This document shows positions 17,310 to 26,278 of a stretch of 64,000 bases of DNA, one piece after another. The DNA lies in the NCBI GenBank assembly GCA_003220495.1, contig QHSP01000023.1, positions 1 through 64,000 of the forward strand, in the 5' to 3' direction. Each line of letters opens with the position of its first letter. Positions within the stretch are counted from its first letter, which is position 1. A program made the position numbers and the translations under genes. The notes beneath the pieces were generated by a model that saw only the letters and a program-made list of their open reading frames with translations, was not told the origin of the DNA and did not search any database. This DNA is from Candidatus Rokuibacteriota bacterium (GTDB lineage Bacteria; Methylomirabilota; Methylomirabilia; Rokubacteriales; CSP1-6).

Positions 17310-19944
17310 CGAACCAGCCGAGGCTCGCGACGAGCTTGGCGCGCACGGCTTCTTGCTCGACGAGACGCTCTCGCTCCTTCGCGACGATCTCGGCGGGCGC
17401 GCGCTCGGCGAAGTCCGGCTTCGCCAGCTTCGCCTTCGCGAACCCGATCCGCTCGTCGACCTTGGCGATCTCCTTCTCGATCCGCTGGCGCTCCGCCGCG
17501 GGGTCGACGATGCCGGCCAGCTCCACGTAGAGCTCCGAGCCGCCGATGACCGCCATGGCCGAGCTGCGCGGGCGCGTCGCCTTCGGATCGACGGTCAGCC
17601 GGACGCGCGCCAGCGAATCGATCAGCGCGCTGTTGGCGGTGAAGAGCTCCGCCGCGTCGGGTCCGGCACGGAGCGTCGCCCCGAGCGCGGCGCCGGGCGC
17701 GATCCGCATCTCGCCGCGGATGTTACGCACGGCGGTGACCAGGTCCATGATCGCCGTCATCTGTCGCTCCGCGTGCGGATTGCGATCCTTCTTCGTCGGC
17801 CGCGGATACGGCGCGAGCATGATCGAGTCGCCCTTGTGCGGCAGGCGCTGCCAGATCTCCTCGGTGATGAACGGCATGAACGGATGGAGCAGCCGGAGCG
17901 TCGCCTCGAGCACGCGCACGAGCGTGGCTTGCGTGCGCGCGCGCCGACCCGGGCTCTCCGCATGGTAGAGAGACAGCTTGGCCATCTCGAGGTACCAGTC
18001 GCAGAACTCGTGCCACAGGAACTGGTAGAGCGCCGACGCCGCATCGCTGAACCGATACCGCTTGAGCGCCGTCCGAGCGTCCGCGACGGCCGCCGCCAGC
18101 CGGCTCTCGATCCAGACGTCCGCGAGAGCCGGCGGCGTTTTCTTGGCGAGCGCCGGATCGAAACCGGCCAGATTCGAGAGGACCAGGCGCGAGGCGTTCC
18201 AGATCTTGTTGGCAAAGTTCCGGTAGCCCTCGATGCGCTCCTCGGAGATCCGGATGTCGCGCCCCTGCGCGAGCGCGGCGAGGGTGAAGCGGAACGCGTC
18301 GGTGCCGTACTTCTCCATGACCACGAGCGGATCCGCGACGTTGCCCTTCGACTTCGACATCTTCTGGCCTTCGGCATCGCGCACGATCGCGTGCAGGTAC
18401 ACGTCGCGGAAGGGCACGTCCTTCATGAAGTGGATCCCGAGCATCGCCATCCGCGCGACCCAGAAGAACAGGATGTCCGGTCCGGTGACGAGCACCGAGG
18501 TCGGATAGTAGGTGCGCAGGTCGGCGGTGTCGTCGGGCCAGCCGAGCGTGGAGAACGGCCAGAGGCCGGACGAGAACCACGTGTCGAGCGTGTCCGGGTC
18601 CTGCCGCAGCGGCCCTCCGCATTTCGGGCACGCCTGCAGGTCCTCCTTCGACACGTGCACGGAGCCGTCGGCGTCGCAGTACCACGCTGGGATGCGGTGA
18701 CCCCACCAGAGCTGACGCGAGATGCACCAGGGTCGGATGTTCTCCATCCAGTGGTAGTACGTCTTCGTCCAGTTGCGCGGGAGGATCGTGATCCGCCGCT
18801 CGCGCACCGCCTTGATCGCCGCCTCGGCCAGGGGCTTCACCTGCAGGTACCACTGCTTGGAGACCAGCGGCTCGACGACGGTCTTGCTGCGATAGCAGAT
18901 GCCGACCGCGTGGCGGTAGGGCTCGATCTTTTCGATCAGCCCGAGCGCCTTCATGTCCTCGACGATCCGCCGGCGGCACTCGAAGCGATCGAGCCCGGCG
19001 TAGCGGCCGGCTTCGGCCGTCATCTTTCCGTCGAAGCCGATGACGGTCTTGATCGGGAGGTTGTGGCGGCGCCCGATCTCGAAGTCGACAGGATCATGGC
19101 CCGGAGTCACCTTGATGACGCCGGTGCCGAACTTCGGATCGACCGCCTCGTCCGCGACCACCTTCACCGTGATCGTGCCGTCGACCGATGGCACCTCGAG
19201 CGTCTGGCCTACGAGGTGCCGGTACCGCTTGTCCTTCGGATGGACCGCCAGGCCGGTGTCGCCGAGCTTCGTCTCCGGCCGCACGGTACCGAGCGTGACC
19301 GGACCGTACTTGATGTAGACGAACTCGTCGTCGCGCTCCTCGCGCTCCACCTCGATGTCGGACAAAACCGTCTGGCACTTCGGGCACCAGTTGACGATGT
19401 AGTCGTCGCGGTAGATCAGCCCTTCTTCCCAGAGCCGCACGAACGATTCGCGCACCGCCCTCGAGAGCCCCGCGTCCATCGTGAAGCGCTCGCGCGACCA
19501 GTCGCACGAGGCCCCGAGTCGCCGGAGCTGCCGGACGATCTGGCCGCCGGACTCTTCCTTCCACTGCCACGCGCGCGCCAGGTACCTGTCGCGGCCGAGG
19601 TCTTCCTTTGTCTTGCCCTCGCCGGCGAGCATGCGCTCGAGGATCACGTGCACGGCGATCGATGCGTGGTCGATCCCGGGAAGCCAGAGCGTGTTGAAGC
19701 CGTCCATGCGCTTCATCCGCGTCAAGGTGTCTTGCAGGGTCATCGTCAGCGCGTGACCCCAGTGGAGCGACCCCGTGACGTTGGGCGGCGGCATCGAGAT
19801 CGAGTACGGCTTGCCCTTGGCGGCGGGATCCGCGCGGAAGTATCCGCGCTCCTCCCAGAGCGGATACCAGCGTTGCTCGACCGCCGCGGGATCGTACCGA
19901 TCCGGGATCTCGCCGGTCGGCGCGCTCGGCGTCGAAGCACTCAC
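17293..19944 (-). CDS. valS: valine--tRNA ligase
   Basis: Class I aminoacyl-tRNA synthetase charging tRNA-Val. The 883-aa protein has the HIGH motif (PPPNVTGSLHWGHA), the editing CP1 domain with TVRPETKLGDTGLAVHP, the zinc-like CPKC/CPKCGGPL segments, KMSKSKGN, the anticodon-binding domain (FCDWYLEMAKLSLY) and the C-terminal coiled coil (ERQRIEKEIAKVDERIGFAKAKL) typical of ValRS. The track ORF extends far upstream through unrelated DNA. The GTG at 19944 overlaps the stop of the preceding gene (GTGA) and gives the expected N terminus ending in YDPAAVEQRWYPLWEE. Confidence 0.96.
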   Translation of the reverse strand: MSASTPSAPTGEIPDRYDPAAVEQRWYPLWEERGYFRADPAAKGKPYSISMPPPNVTGSLHWGHALTMTLQDTLTRMKRMDGFNTLWLPGIDHASIAVHVILERMLAGEGKTKEDLGRDRYLARAWQWKEESGGQIVRQLRRLGASCDWSRERFTMDAGLSRAVRESFVRLWEEGLIYRDDYIVNWCPKCQTVLSDIEVEREERDDEFVYIKYGPVTLGTVRPETKLGDTGLAVHPKDKRYRHLVGQTLEVPSVDGTITVKVVADEAVDPKFGTGVIKVTPGHDPVDFEIGRRHNLPIKTVIGFDGKMTAEAGRYAGLDRFECRRRIVEDMKALGLIEKIEPYRHAVGICYRSKTVVEPLVSKQWYLQVKPLAEAAIKAVRERRITILPRNWTKTYYHWMENIRPWCISRQLWWGHRIPAWYCDADGSVHVSKEDLQACPKCGGPLRQDPDTLDTWFSSGLWPFSTLGWPDDTADLRTYYPTSVLVTGPDILFFWVARMAMLGIHFMKDVPFRDVYLHAIVRDAEGQKMSKSKGNVADPLVVMEKYGTDAFRFTLAALAQGRDIRISEERIEGYRNFANKIWNASRLVLSNLAGFDPALAKKTPPALADVWIESRLAAAVADARTALKRYRFSDAASALYQFLWHEFCDWYLEMAKLSLYHAESPGRRARTQATLVRVLEATLRLLHPFMPFITEEIWQRLPHKGDSIMLAPYPRPTKKDRNPHAERQMTAIMDLVTAVRNIRGEMRIAPGAALGATLRAGPDAAELFTANSALIDSLARVRLTVDPKATRPRSSAMAVIGGSELYVELAGIVDPAAERQRIEKEIAKVDERIGFAKAKLAKPDFAERAPAEIVAKERERLVEQEAVRAKLVASLGWFDDAGR

Positions 19945-21014
19945 GGGAGCACCGGCCCGGCGGCGACCAGGCGCCATCGCGTGCCGCCGCGCTGGAAGGT
20001 GAGCGCCCAGGGCGTGTGCTCCGCCGTCGCCGCCACCGAGACCGACTGGGGGTTGGTGGCGTTGTCGGCGGCGTCGCACGCGGCATCGGGCCGCAAGGTG
20101 GACGGCAGCCGACGACGGATCTGCGCGTCGGCCACGAGCTTCGCCAGGCTCGCCTCGTCCCCCGCCGCCAGCGCGTCGAAGAGCTGGGCCACCGTCGCTC
20201 TGAGCTCCCGGTGCCAGGCGTTGACCTCCCGCCCGGGTCGACGCACGAGCGTGCCGCTCTCGGGCGCGGCGCGGAACACCGCCTCGGCCTCGGTCTGTCC
20301 CTCGCACCCGGGTGTGTGGCCGGGATAGTCGGGCTCGTAGCGGACGCGGATCTCGCCGCCGCGCACCGAGTACCCGCGCACCATCAGCCCCTCGGGAAAC
20401 AGGTCGGTCGAGGACCAGACGACGCGGAGGTCGTCGCCGTGCTGGCGCACGACGTCGAGCCGGAGCGCGCGGATGCCCCGACCGGTGGTCGGTCCTTCCC
20501 ATGCGGCGACGAACTGGGCGGCGCCGCCGGGCGCCGAAGCCCACGGATACACGACGGGGCGACCGTCGCGCGAGAGCGTCGCCAGGAGCGCGGCTTCTCC
20601 GCCGAGTCGCCCGTACACGCGCACCGAGTTGACGCCGGGCACGTCGCTCATCTGGAAGGCGCCGACCATGAGGCGGCCGACGCGAACGACGTCCACCGCG
20701 GCGGCGCCCCAGGCCTCGCCGAACGCGTCGAGTCGATCCTGGAGGAAGCCGGTCGAGGCGTAGAAGCCGCCGGTCCCGAGGCTCTCGACGATCTCCTCGT
20801 CGAGGAGCGCGTACATCTCGCGATAGGCGTCGGGCGAACCGTCGGGCGCGCCGTGTCCGAGCGACCGAGCGCGCCCGAGCGTGCGGAACTGGTCGAGCCG
20901 ATCGACCGGGCCGGCCGCGTCCGGCCGGTCGGTCACGAGGGCGGCGGTGCCGAGCATCGCGAGGCCGGCGAGCAATTTCCGCGTCCTGCCACCAGTTAGC
21001 CGGCTCACGCGCAT
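19941..21014 (-). CDS. secreted protein of unknown function upstream of valS
   Basis: I do not recognise this family. The 357-aa product begins with a basic stretch and a hydrophobic segment (RKLLAGLAMLGTAALV), then Ala-Ala-Gly, consistent with a Sec signal peptide. The rest is soluble and rich in beta-strand-like alternation, with two Cys (GCEGQ and DAACDAAD) that could pair in the periplasm. It is coupled to valS by a GTGA overlap, though a functional link is not obvious. The track ORF starts 36 codons earlier; the ATG at 21014 keeps the signal peptide intact and lies only 16 bases from the divergent lptFG start. Confidence 0.7.
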   Translation of the reverse strand: MRVSRLTGGRTRKLLAGLAMLGTAALVTDRPDAAGPVDRLDQFRTLGRARSLGHGAPDGSPDAYREMYALLDEEIVESLGTGGFYASTGFLQDRLDAFGEAWGAAAVDVVRVGRLMVGAFQMSDVPGVNSVRVYGRLGGEAALLATLSRDGRPVVYPWASAPGGAAQFVAAWEGPTTGRGIRALRLDVVRQHGDDLRVVWSSTDLFPEGLMVRGYSVRGGEIRVRYEPDYPGHTPGCEGQTEAEAVFRAAPESGTLVRRPGREVNAWHRELRATVAQLFDALAAGDEASLAKLVADAQIRRRLPSTLRPDAACDAADNATNPQSVSVAATAEHTPWALTFQRGGTRWRLVAAGPVLP

Positions 21015-21030
21015 ATGGTACAACAGACTC

Positions 21031-23394
21031 GTGCGGTTCCCGGTCCTCGATCGGTACATCGCGCGCGAGCTGGTCTCGCCGTTCGCGTTCAGCTGCGCGT
21101 TGTTGACGTTCTTCCTGGTCATCGATCGGATCTACCACCTCACCGACCTCGTGATCACGAAGGGCGTCCCCTTCTATCTCGTGATGCAGCTGCTCGTGAT
21201 CATGCTGCCGTCGTTCCTGGCGCACACGCTCCCGATGGCGCTGCTGGTCGCGGTACTGCTCGCCGGCGGTCGGCTGGCGAGCGACCTGGAGATCGTCGCG
21301 TGCAAGGCGGCGGGCGTGAGCGCGCTGCGGTTGTTCCGTCCGGTCCTGGCGGCATCGCTGCTGATCACGGTGGTGACCGCGTGGCTGACGTTGATGGTGA
21401 ATCCGGCGGCGAACGGCGAGTTCCAGCGGCAGCTGTTCCGGATCGTGCAGGCCCGGGCGGCCAGTGGGCTGCAGGAGCGAGTGTTCAATTCGACGTTCGG
21501 CGACCTGACGATTTACGTGGAGGACGTGAGCGCCTCGCAGGTGGCCCTGCGCGGCCTCCTGGTGTCGGACGAGCGCGATCCCACGCTGTCGCGCATCATC
21601 TCCGCGCGGGAGGGCCGGCTGCTCACGGACGAGGCCAACCGACGCATCACGCTCCGCATGCTGAACGGCGCGGTCAACGAGGCCGATATCCTGCCGGTCG
21701 ACGTGCCGAAGGCGACGACGGTGGACGCGCCCTCGCCGACCGGCGGCGCGGCCGGCGCCTCGCGCTATCGCTACACGCTCTTCGACATCTACGACATGAG
21801 CCTGTCCGTCGATTCTCCGCTGAAGGGCGCGCCGCGGGTCGAGAAGCCCGAAAAGGATCTCTCCCTCCCGGATCTCGGGGCGAAAATCGCCGAGTATCGG
21901 AACGATCCACACAGCCGGGCGCCGTTCGAGATCGAGCGCCACAAGCGCTACGCGCTGCCGATCGCCGCGCTGGTCTTCGGGCTGGTGGCGTTTCCTCTGG
22001 CAATCCGCTCGCACCGCGGCGGCCGGAGCATCGCCCTGGTCGGCAGCCTGGCGATCCTGGTCACCTATTACCTGACGATGACGTCGCTCGAGGGCGCGGC
22101 GCTGCGCACCCGCATCCCCGCGGCCGTCGCGATCTGGTCGGCGAACGTGGTGTTCGGCGTCGTGGGGCTCGGGCTCCTGATCGCGACCGCGCGGGAGTGG
22201 CGGTGGCCGGCGATGCCGGCGGTGTGGCGCCTCCTGGAGGCGCTGCGGCGCGCGCTGCCCGGACGTCCGTCCTGGCGCCCCCGCCACCACCAGACGGGCG
22301 GGCCGCGCGACTCCACGCACATCATCGATCGGTACCTCGTGCGCGAGTACATCGCGTTCATGGGCATCGGGCTCGCGGTGGCGGCGGCCCTGTTCATCGT
22401 GATCGATCTGGTCAAGACCCTGGACAAATATCTCCGGGTGAAGCCGCCGCTGATCTACATCCTCGAGCACTTCGCCTACCGGCTACCGGCGGCGCTCCAC
22501 GACGGGCTTCCGGTCGTCATGCTCGTGGCGACGATCTTCCTGTTCCTCACCCTGAGCCGCTACCACGAGCTGACCGCGCTCAAGGCGGCGGGCGTGAGCC
22601 TGTACCGCGTCAGCGCGCCGGTGCTGGGGGTAGGGCTGCTGGTGGCGATCGGGGCCGGGCTCTTCCAGGAGCTGGCCTTGCCCGTGCTCAACGAGCGCGG
22701 AGACGAAGTGGACCGCGTGAAAATCCGAGGGCAGGCGCCGAAACACCTGCAGTCGCGCCAGCGGTTGTGGGTGCGGAGCGCGGACACGCGGTTCTACCGG
22801 GTCGAGCTCTTGAACCCGGGGACGAACGATCTCTACGGCGTGACGATCCTGGAGCTGGACCGGGAGTTTCGGCTGACCGGGCGGCTCGACGCGCGGCGGG
22901 CGCACTGGACGGCCGGGGGCTGGGAGCTGAGCGAAGGGGCGTACCGAGAAGTCGAGGCCGACGGCAAGGTCCAGACGGTGCCGTTCGGGTGGACGGCGCT
23001 CGATCTGAAGGAGGAGCTGGAAGACTTCTTGCGGATCCAGAAGCCCGTGAGCACGATGAGCTTCTGGGAGCTCCGGGATTACATCGGGCAGCTGGAGGCC
23101 GCGGGGTTCCAGATCCGGAAGTACCTGGTCGAGCTCTATTCGAAGCTGTCGTTTCCGCTCGTGAATCTGGTGATGGTGCTCGTGGCGATCCCGTTCGCGC
23201 TGCAGTCACCGCGCGGGGGACGCCTGTTCGGGATCGGCCTGGCGATCATGATCATGGCCGGCTACCTGGTGGTCCACTACGTGGCGCTGGCGTTCGCGCG
23301 CGCGGACCTGCTGCCGCCGCTGATCGCGGCGTGGACCGCCAACGTGATCTTCATGGGCCTCGGCGTCTCGCTCCTGCTGCGCGCCCGTACCTGA
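21031..23394 (+). CDS. lptFG: fused LptF-LptG LPS export permease
   Basis: Inner-membrane permease that, with LptB2 and LptC, extracts LPS and passes it to LptA. Normally two separate YjgP/YjgQ-family proteins are encoded. Here one uninterrupted 787-aa ORF contains both: LptF about 1-400 (VLDRYIARELVSPFAF, transmembrane helices, periplasmic domain, LPIAALVFGLVAFPLAI) and LptG about 431-787 (IIDRYLVREYIAFMG, again helices, periplasmic domain, FPLVNLVMVLVAIPFAL). A basic, proline-rich linker of about 30 residues joins them. Twelve helices are expected in total. The start is a GTG. lptA, lptB and lptC lie at 53-55 kb. Confidence 0.9.
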   Translation: MRFPVLDRYIARELVSPFAFSCALLTFFLVIDRIYHLTDLVITKGVPFYLVMQLLVIMLPSFLAHTLPMALLVAVLLAGGRLASDLEIVACKAAGVSALRLFRPVLAASLLITVVTAWLTLMVNPAANGEFQRQLFRIVQARAASGLQERVFNSTFGDLTIYVEDVSASQVALRGLLVSDERDPTLSRIISAREGRLLTDEANRRITLRMLNGAVNEADILPVDVPKATTVDAPSPTGGAAGASRYRYTLFDIYDMSLSVDSPLKGAPRVEKPEKDLSLPDLGAKIAEYRNDPHSRAPFEIERHKRYALPIAALVFGLVAFPLAIRSHRGGRSIALVGSLAILVTYYLTMTSLEGAALRTRIPAAVAIWSANVVFGVVGLGLLIATAREWRWPAMPAVWRLLEALRRALPGRPSWRPRHHQTGGPRDSTHIIDRYLVREYIAFMGIGLAVAAALFIVIDLVKTLDKYLRVKPPLIYILEHFAYRLPAALHDGLPVVMLVATIFLFLTLSRYHELTALKAAGVSLYRVSAPVLGVGLLVAIGAGLFQELALPVLNERGDEVDRVKIRGQAPKHLQSRQRLWVRSADTRFYRVELLNPGTNDLYGVTILELDREFRLTGRLDARRAHWTAGGWELSEGAYREVEADGKVQTVPFGWTALDLKEELEDFLRIQKPVSTMSFWELRDYIGQLEAAGFQIRKYLVELYSKLSFPLVNLVMVLVAIPFALQSPRGGRLFGIGLAIMIMAGYLVVHYVALAFARADLLPPLIAAWTANVIFMGLGVSLLLRART

Positions 23395-23407
23395 GCCCGC
23401 TGTCCCG

Positions 23408-23436
23408 TTGACAGTTCCCCCGGTCCGCCGCATCAT
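23408..23436 (+). promoter_or_regulatory. candidate sigma-70 promoter for the panE-like operon
   Basis: A perfect TTGACA (23408-23413), a 17-base spacer and CATCAT (23431-23436, 4 of 6). The predicted transcript would begin about 33 bases before the ATG at 23476, which has a GGAGAG ribosome site. Confidence 0.45.
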
Positions 23437-23475
23437 TCGACAGCAATTCCTTCACCACCACTCGGAGAGAACTCG

Positions 23476-24504
23476 ATGACGATTTCGGTGTGCGGCGCCG
23501 GTGCGATCGGCGGCGTGACCGGCGCGGCGCTCGCCCGAGCCGGCCACGACGTCCTGCTCGTCGATCGCGCGGAGGACCACGTGGCGGCGATGAATGTTCA
23601 CGGGCTGACCATCGAGAGCCGTGAGGGCTCGATCACCGTGCCGGTTCGCGCGATCTCGCCGGACGCGCTCGGCTCCGAGCTCGGTCTGGTGCTCCTGGCC
23701 GTCAAGTCGCAGGACACGCCGGCGGCGCTCGAGATCCTGGCGCCTCGCCTGGCCGCGACCGGCGCGATCGTGTCGCTGCAGAACGGGCTCAACGAGGAGC
23801 TCATCGCCGCGAAGGTGGGCGCCGCGCGCACGGTCGGATGCCTGGTGAACTGGGCCGCGGACTGGATCGCGCCGGGCCGGATTCTCCACGGCGGTCACGG
23901 CGCCCTCGTGCTCGGCGAGCTCGACGGGCGCCTGAGCGACCGTGTCCAGGGTCTCGCAAAGCTTCTCACCGCGGTGGCGCCGACCGAGGTCACCGACAAC
24001 GTCCTCGGCTACACGTGGGCCAAGCACGTGTACGGCGCCTTGCTGGTGGCAACCGCCGTCGTCGACGCGCACGTCTACGAGGTGGTCGAGCGCTCGCCCG
24101 AGGTGCAGCACATGCTCGTCGCGCTCGTCAGCGAGAACATGCGCGTCGCGGAAGCCGCCGGCATCCGGCTCGAGCCCTTTGACGAGTACTCCCCCGCCGA
24201 TTACCGCGCCGCCGCGCGCGGGGACGTGGCCGCCCGGCAGCGGGCCATGGCGGTCATCGGCCAGCACTATCGCCAGCACACGAAGACCAAGACCGGCATC
24301 TGGCGCGATCTCGTCGTGCGCCGGCGCAAGACCGAGGTCGGCGCGCTCCTCGGCGCGACGGTGGCCAAGGCCGGGACGCTCGGCATCGGGATGCCGCTGA
24401 CCGAGCGGCTCATCGCGATGATCGAGGAGCTCGAGCTTGGCCGGCGCGTCATGAGCTGGGCCAACATCGACGAGCTGGTGGCGGCCAGCCGGAGGAGCGC
24501 ATGA
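23476..24504 (+). CDS. ketopantoate reductase (PanE/ApbA) family oxidoreductase
   Basis: NADP-dependent reductase fold of 342 aa. The N-terminal Rossmann motif is GAGAIGGVTGAALARAGHDV, followed by VLLAVKSQDT and the family signature SLQNGLNEE. The C-terminal helical domain carries the catalytic-Lys region (YTWAKHVYGALL). PanE reduces 2-dehydropantoate to pantoate, but this family has many paralogues acting on other keto acids. The position in an operon with a peptidase and an oligopeptide-type importer favours a catabolic role over CoA synthesis. The stop overlaps the next start (ATGA). Confidence 0.8.
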   Translation: MTISVCGAGAIGGVTGAALARAGHDVLLVDRAEDHVAAMNVHGLTIESREGSITVPVRAISPDALGSELGLVLLAVKSQDTPAALEILAPRLAATGAIVSLQNGLNEELIAAKVGAARTVGCLVNWAADWIAPGRILHGGHGALVLGELDGRLSDRVQGLAKLLTAVAPTEVTDNVLGYTWAKHVYGALLVATAVVDAHVYEVVERSPEVQHMLVALVSENMRVAEAAGIRLEPFDEYSPADYRAAARGDVAARQRAMAVIGQHYRQHTKTKTGIWRDLVVRRRKTEVGALLGATVAKAGTLGIGMPLTERLIAMIEELELGRRVMSWANIDELVAASRRSA

Positions 24505-26240
24505 CGGCCGCGTGGGACTATCGCGATCCGCTGGAGCCGGCGCTGTCCGCCCAGATCTCGGACAAGACCCTCATGGAGCACGTGCGGACGATCGGCTCGC
24601 TCGAGCGCGAGTCGGGCAGCCCGGGCGAGGCACAGGCCTTCGACTACATCGAGCGAGTCTTGAAGTCCTATGGGGTCGAGGTGGAGCGGCGCGACATCGA
24701 CGCCTACATCAGCTTGCCGCTCGAGGGGCGCGTGCACGTCCCGGATGCGGCCGCCATCGAGGGGCTCACGCACTCGTTCTCGACCTCGGTGGAGGCGCTC
24801 GAGGGCGAGCTCGTGGACGTCGGCGACGGGCGTCCCGCCGATTTCGCGCGCGCCAACGCCGCGGGCAAGATCGCGCTCATCAACGGGCTTCCCGCCCCCG
24901 GCCGCGCCTGGGCCGCGCAGCAGGCCGGGACGCTCGGCCAGATCTTCGTCTTGATGGACCATCTCCACAACATGATCGTGACGACGATCTGGGGCACGCC
25001 GTCGCCGGACACGGCGTGGCGGGTCCCGGCGGTCCCGTGCCTCTCGGTGCTCGGCGCCGACGGCCAGCGGCTGCGCGCGCTCCTGGCGAGGGGCCCGCTG
25101 AAGGTGCGGCTGACCACGCGCGTGCGCACGGGCTGGATGGCGATTCCGCATCTGGTCGGCGAGCTGATCGGACGTCACGAGGACCGGTTTGTCCTGTTCT
25201 CCGGCCACGTCGATTCGTGGCACTACGGCGCGATGGACAACGGGACCGCGAACGCCACGATGCTCGAGGTGGCGCGACTGCTCGCCGGCCGGCGCGATGC
25301 GCTCCGCCGCGGCATCCGGTTCGCGTTCTGGTCCGGGCACTCGCACGGCCGCTACGCCGGCTCGGCGTGGTACGCCGATCACGCGTGGCGTGAGCTGCAC
25401 CAGCGCTGCGTGCTCCACCTCAACGTGGACTCGACCGGCGCGCGCGGCGCCACCGACTACTCCGTGCTGCACGCGACGGAGGACGCGCAGCGCTTCGCCG
25501 AGACGGTCGTGGCCGACGTCACGGGCCAGCGGAGCCGCGGCCGGCGCTTCTCGCGCGCGGGCGACCAGTCGTTCTGGGGCGCCGGAGTGCCGTCGGCCTT
25601 CATGTCGCTCTCGGGGCTGCCCAAGCAGGACACGGACCTGTCGCGCGCCATGGAGCGTCTGGTCGGGAGCGCCGGCTTCCCGTGGTGGTGGCACACCAAG
25701 GACGACACGATCGACAAGATCGACGCCGATGTGCTGGTGCTGGACACCAGGGTCTATCTCGCCTCCGCGCTGCGCTGGCTGAACGCGCCCGTGCTGCCCC
25801 TCGACCACGGCCGTGCCGCGCGGGGGCTGCTCGCCGAGCTGGAGACTTTGCTGGTGACCGCCGGGGCTCGATTCGATCTGGCGCCCGCGATCGACGCCGC
25901 CCGCGCGCTGGTCGATCGGCTCGACCGGGTCGCCGCCGCGCTGGCCGCGGTCGATGCCGCGGCGCCGGCGGCGCGGCTCGACGCGGTCAACCGCGGGCTG
26001 ATGCGGCTCTCGCGCGCGCTCGTGCCGCTCAGCTACACGAGTGGCGACCGGTTCACTCACGATCTGGCGCTGCCGCTTCCGCCGCTCGCCGGGCTCCAGC
26101 GCGTGCGCGAGCTGACGGCGCTCGATCCCGACACCGACGCGTTCAAGTTCGCGCGGGCGGCGCTCGTTCGCGAGCGCAACCGCGCGGTTCACGCCTTCGA
26201 CACCGCCGCCTCGGCGGCCGACGACCTCCTGCATCAATGA
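24501..26240 (+). CDS. M28-family metallopeptidase-like protein with altered metal site
   Basis: A 579-aa protein with the Zn-aminopeptidase M28 fold and a PA-like insert (about 80-190). The first metal-ligand region is SGHVDSWHYGAMDNGTANA and the last is WWWHTKDDTIDKID, both normal. Where M28 enzymes have the Glu-Glu pair (general base plus zinc ligand, before xGxxGS) this protein has Ser-His (GHSHGRYAGS). Activity may therefore differ from a standard aminopeptidase. The C-terminal 150 residues are helical. No signal peptide was seen, so it is probably cytoplasmic, acting on imported material. Coupled to the panE-like gene by an ATGA overlap. Confidence 0.78.
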   Translation: MTAAWDYRDPLEPALSAQISDKTLMEHVRTIGSLERESGSPGEAQAFDYIERVLKSYGVEVERRDIDAYISLPLEGRVHVPDAAAIEGLTHSFSTSVEALEGELVDVGDGRPADFARANAAGKIALINGLPAPGRAWAAQQAGTLGQIFVLMDHLHNMIVTTIWGTPSPDTAWRVPAVPCLSVLGADGQRLRALLARGPLKVRLTTRVRTGWMAIPHLVGELIGRHEDRFVLFSGHVDSWHYGAMDNGTANATMLEVARLLAGRRDALRRGIRFAFWSGHSHGRYAGSAWYADHAWRELHQRCVLHLNVDSTGARGATDYSVLHATEDAQRFAETVVADVTGQRSRGRRFSRAGDQSFWGAGVPSAFMSLSGLPKQDTDLSRAMERLVGSAGFPWWWHTKDDTIDKIDADVLVLDTRVYLASALRWLNAPVLPLDHGRAARGLLAELETLLVTAGARFDLAPAIDAARALVDRLDRVAAALAAVDAAAPAARLDAVNRGLMRLSRALVPLSYTSGDRFTHDLALPLPPLAGLQRVRELTALDPDTDAFKFARAALVRERNRAVHAFDTAASAADDLLHQ

Positions 26241-26278
26241 CCGAGCCGAGACGCGACTCGAGACCAAGGAGCCAGCGC

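Noticed and set aside
17110-20328. 1072-aa plus-strand ORF over valS and birA
   Set aside because: The opposite strand encodes complete valS and birA with all catalytic motifs; this frame has only Arg/Asp-rich shadow sequence.
22200-22330. Separate lptF and lptG genes with a missed stop
   Set aside because: The given sequence is open and in frame throughout with no internal start and ribosome-site pair, so it is reported as a fusion with the error possibility noted.
19945-22470. N-terminal 840 codons of the 1725-aa minus ORF containing valS
   Set aside because: The open frame continues upstream by chance over the secreted-protein and lptFG region; ValRS similarity begins only at the GTG at 19944.
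21015-23411. 798-aa plus-strand ORF overlapping lptFG in another frame
   Set aside because: Arg/Gly/Ala-rich shadow with no transmembrane pattern, whereas the 21031 frame gives a clear LptF-LptG.
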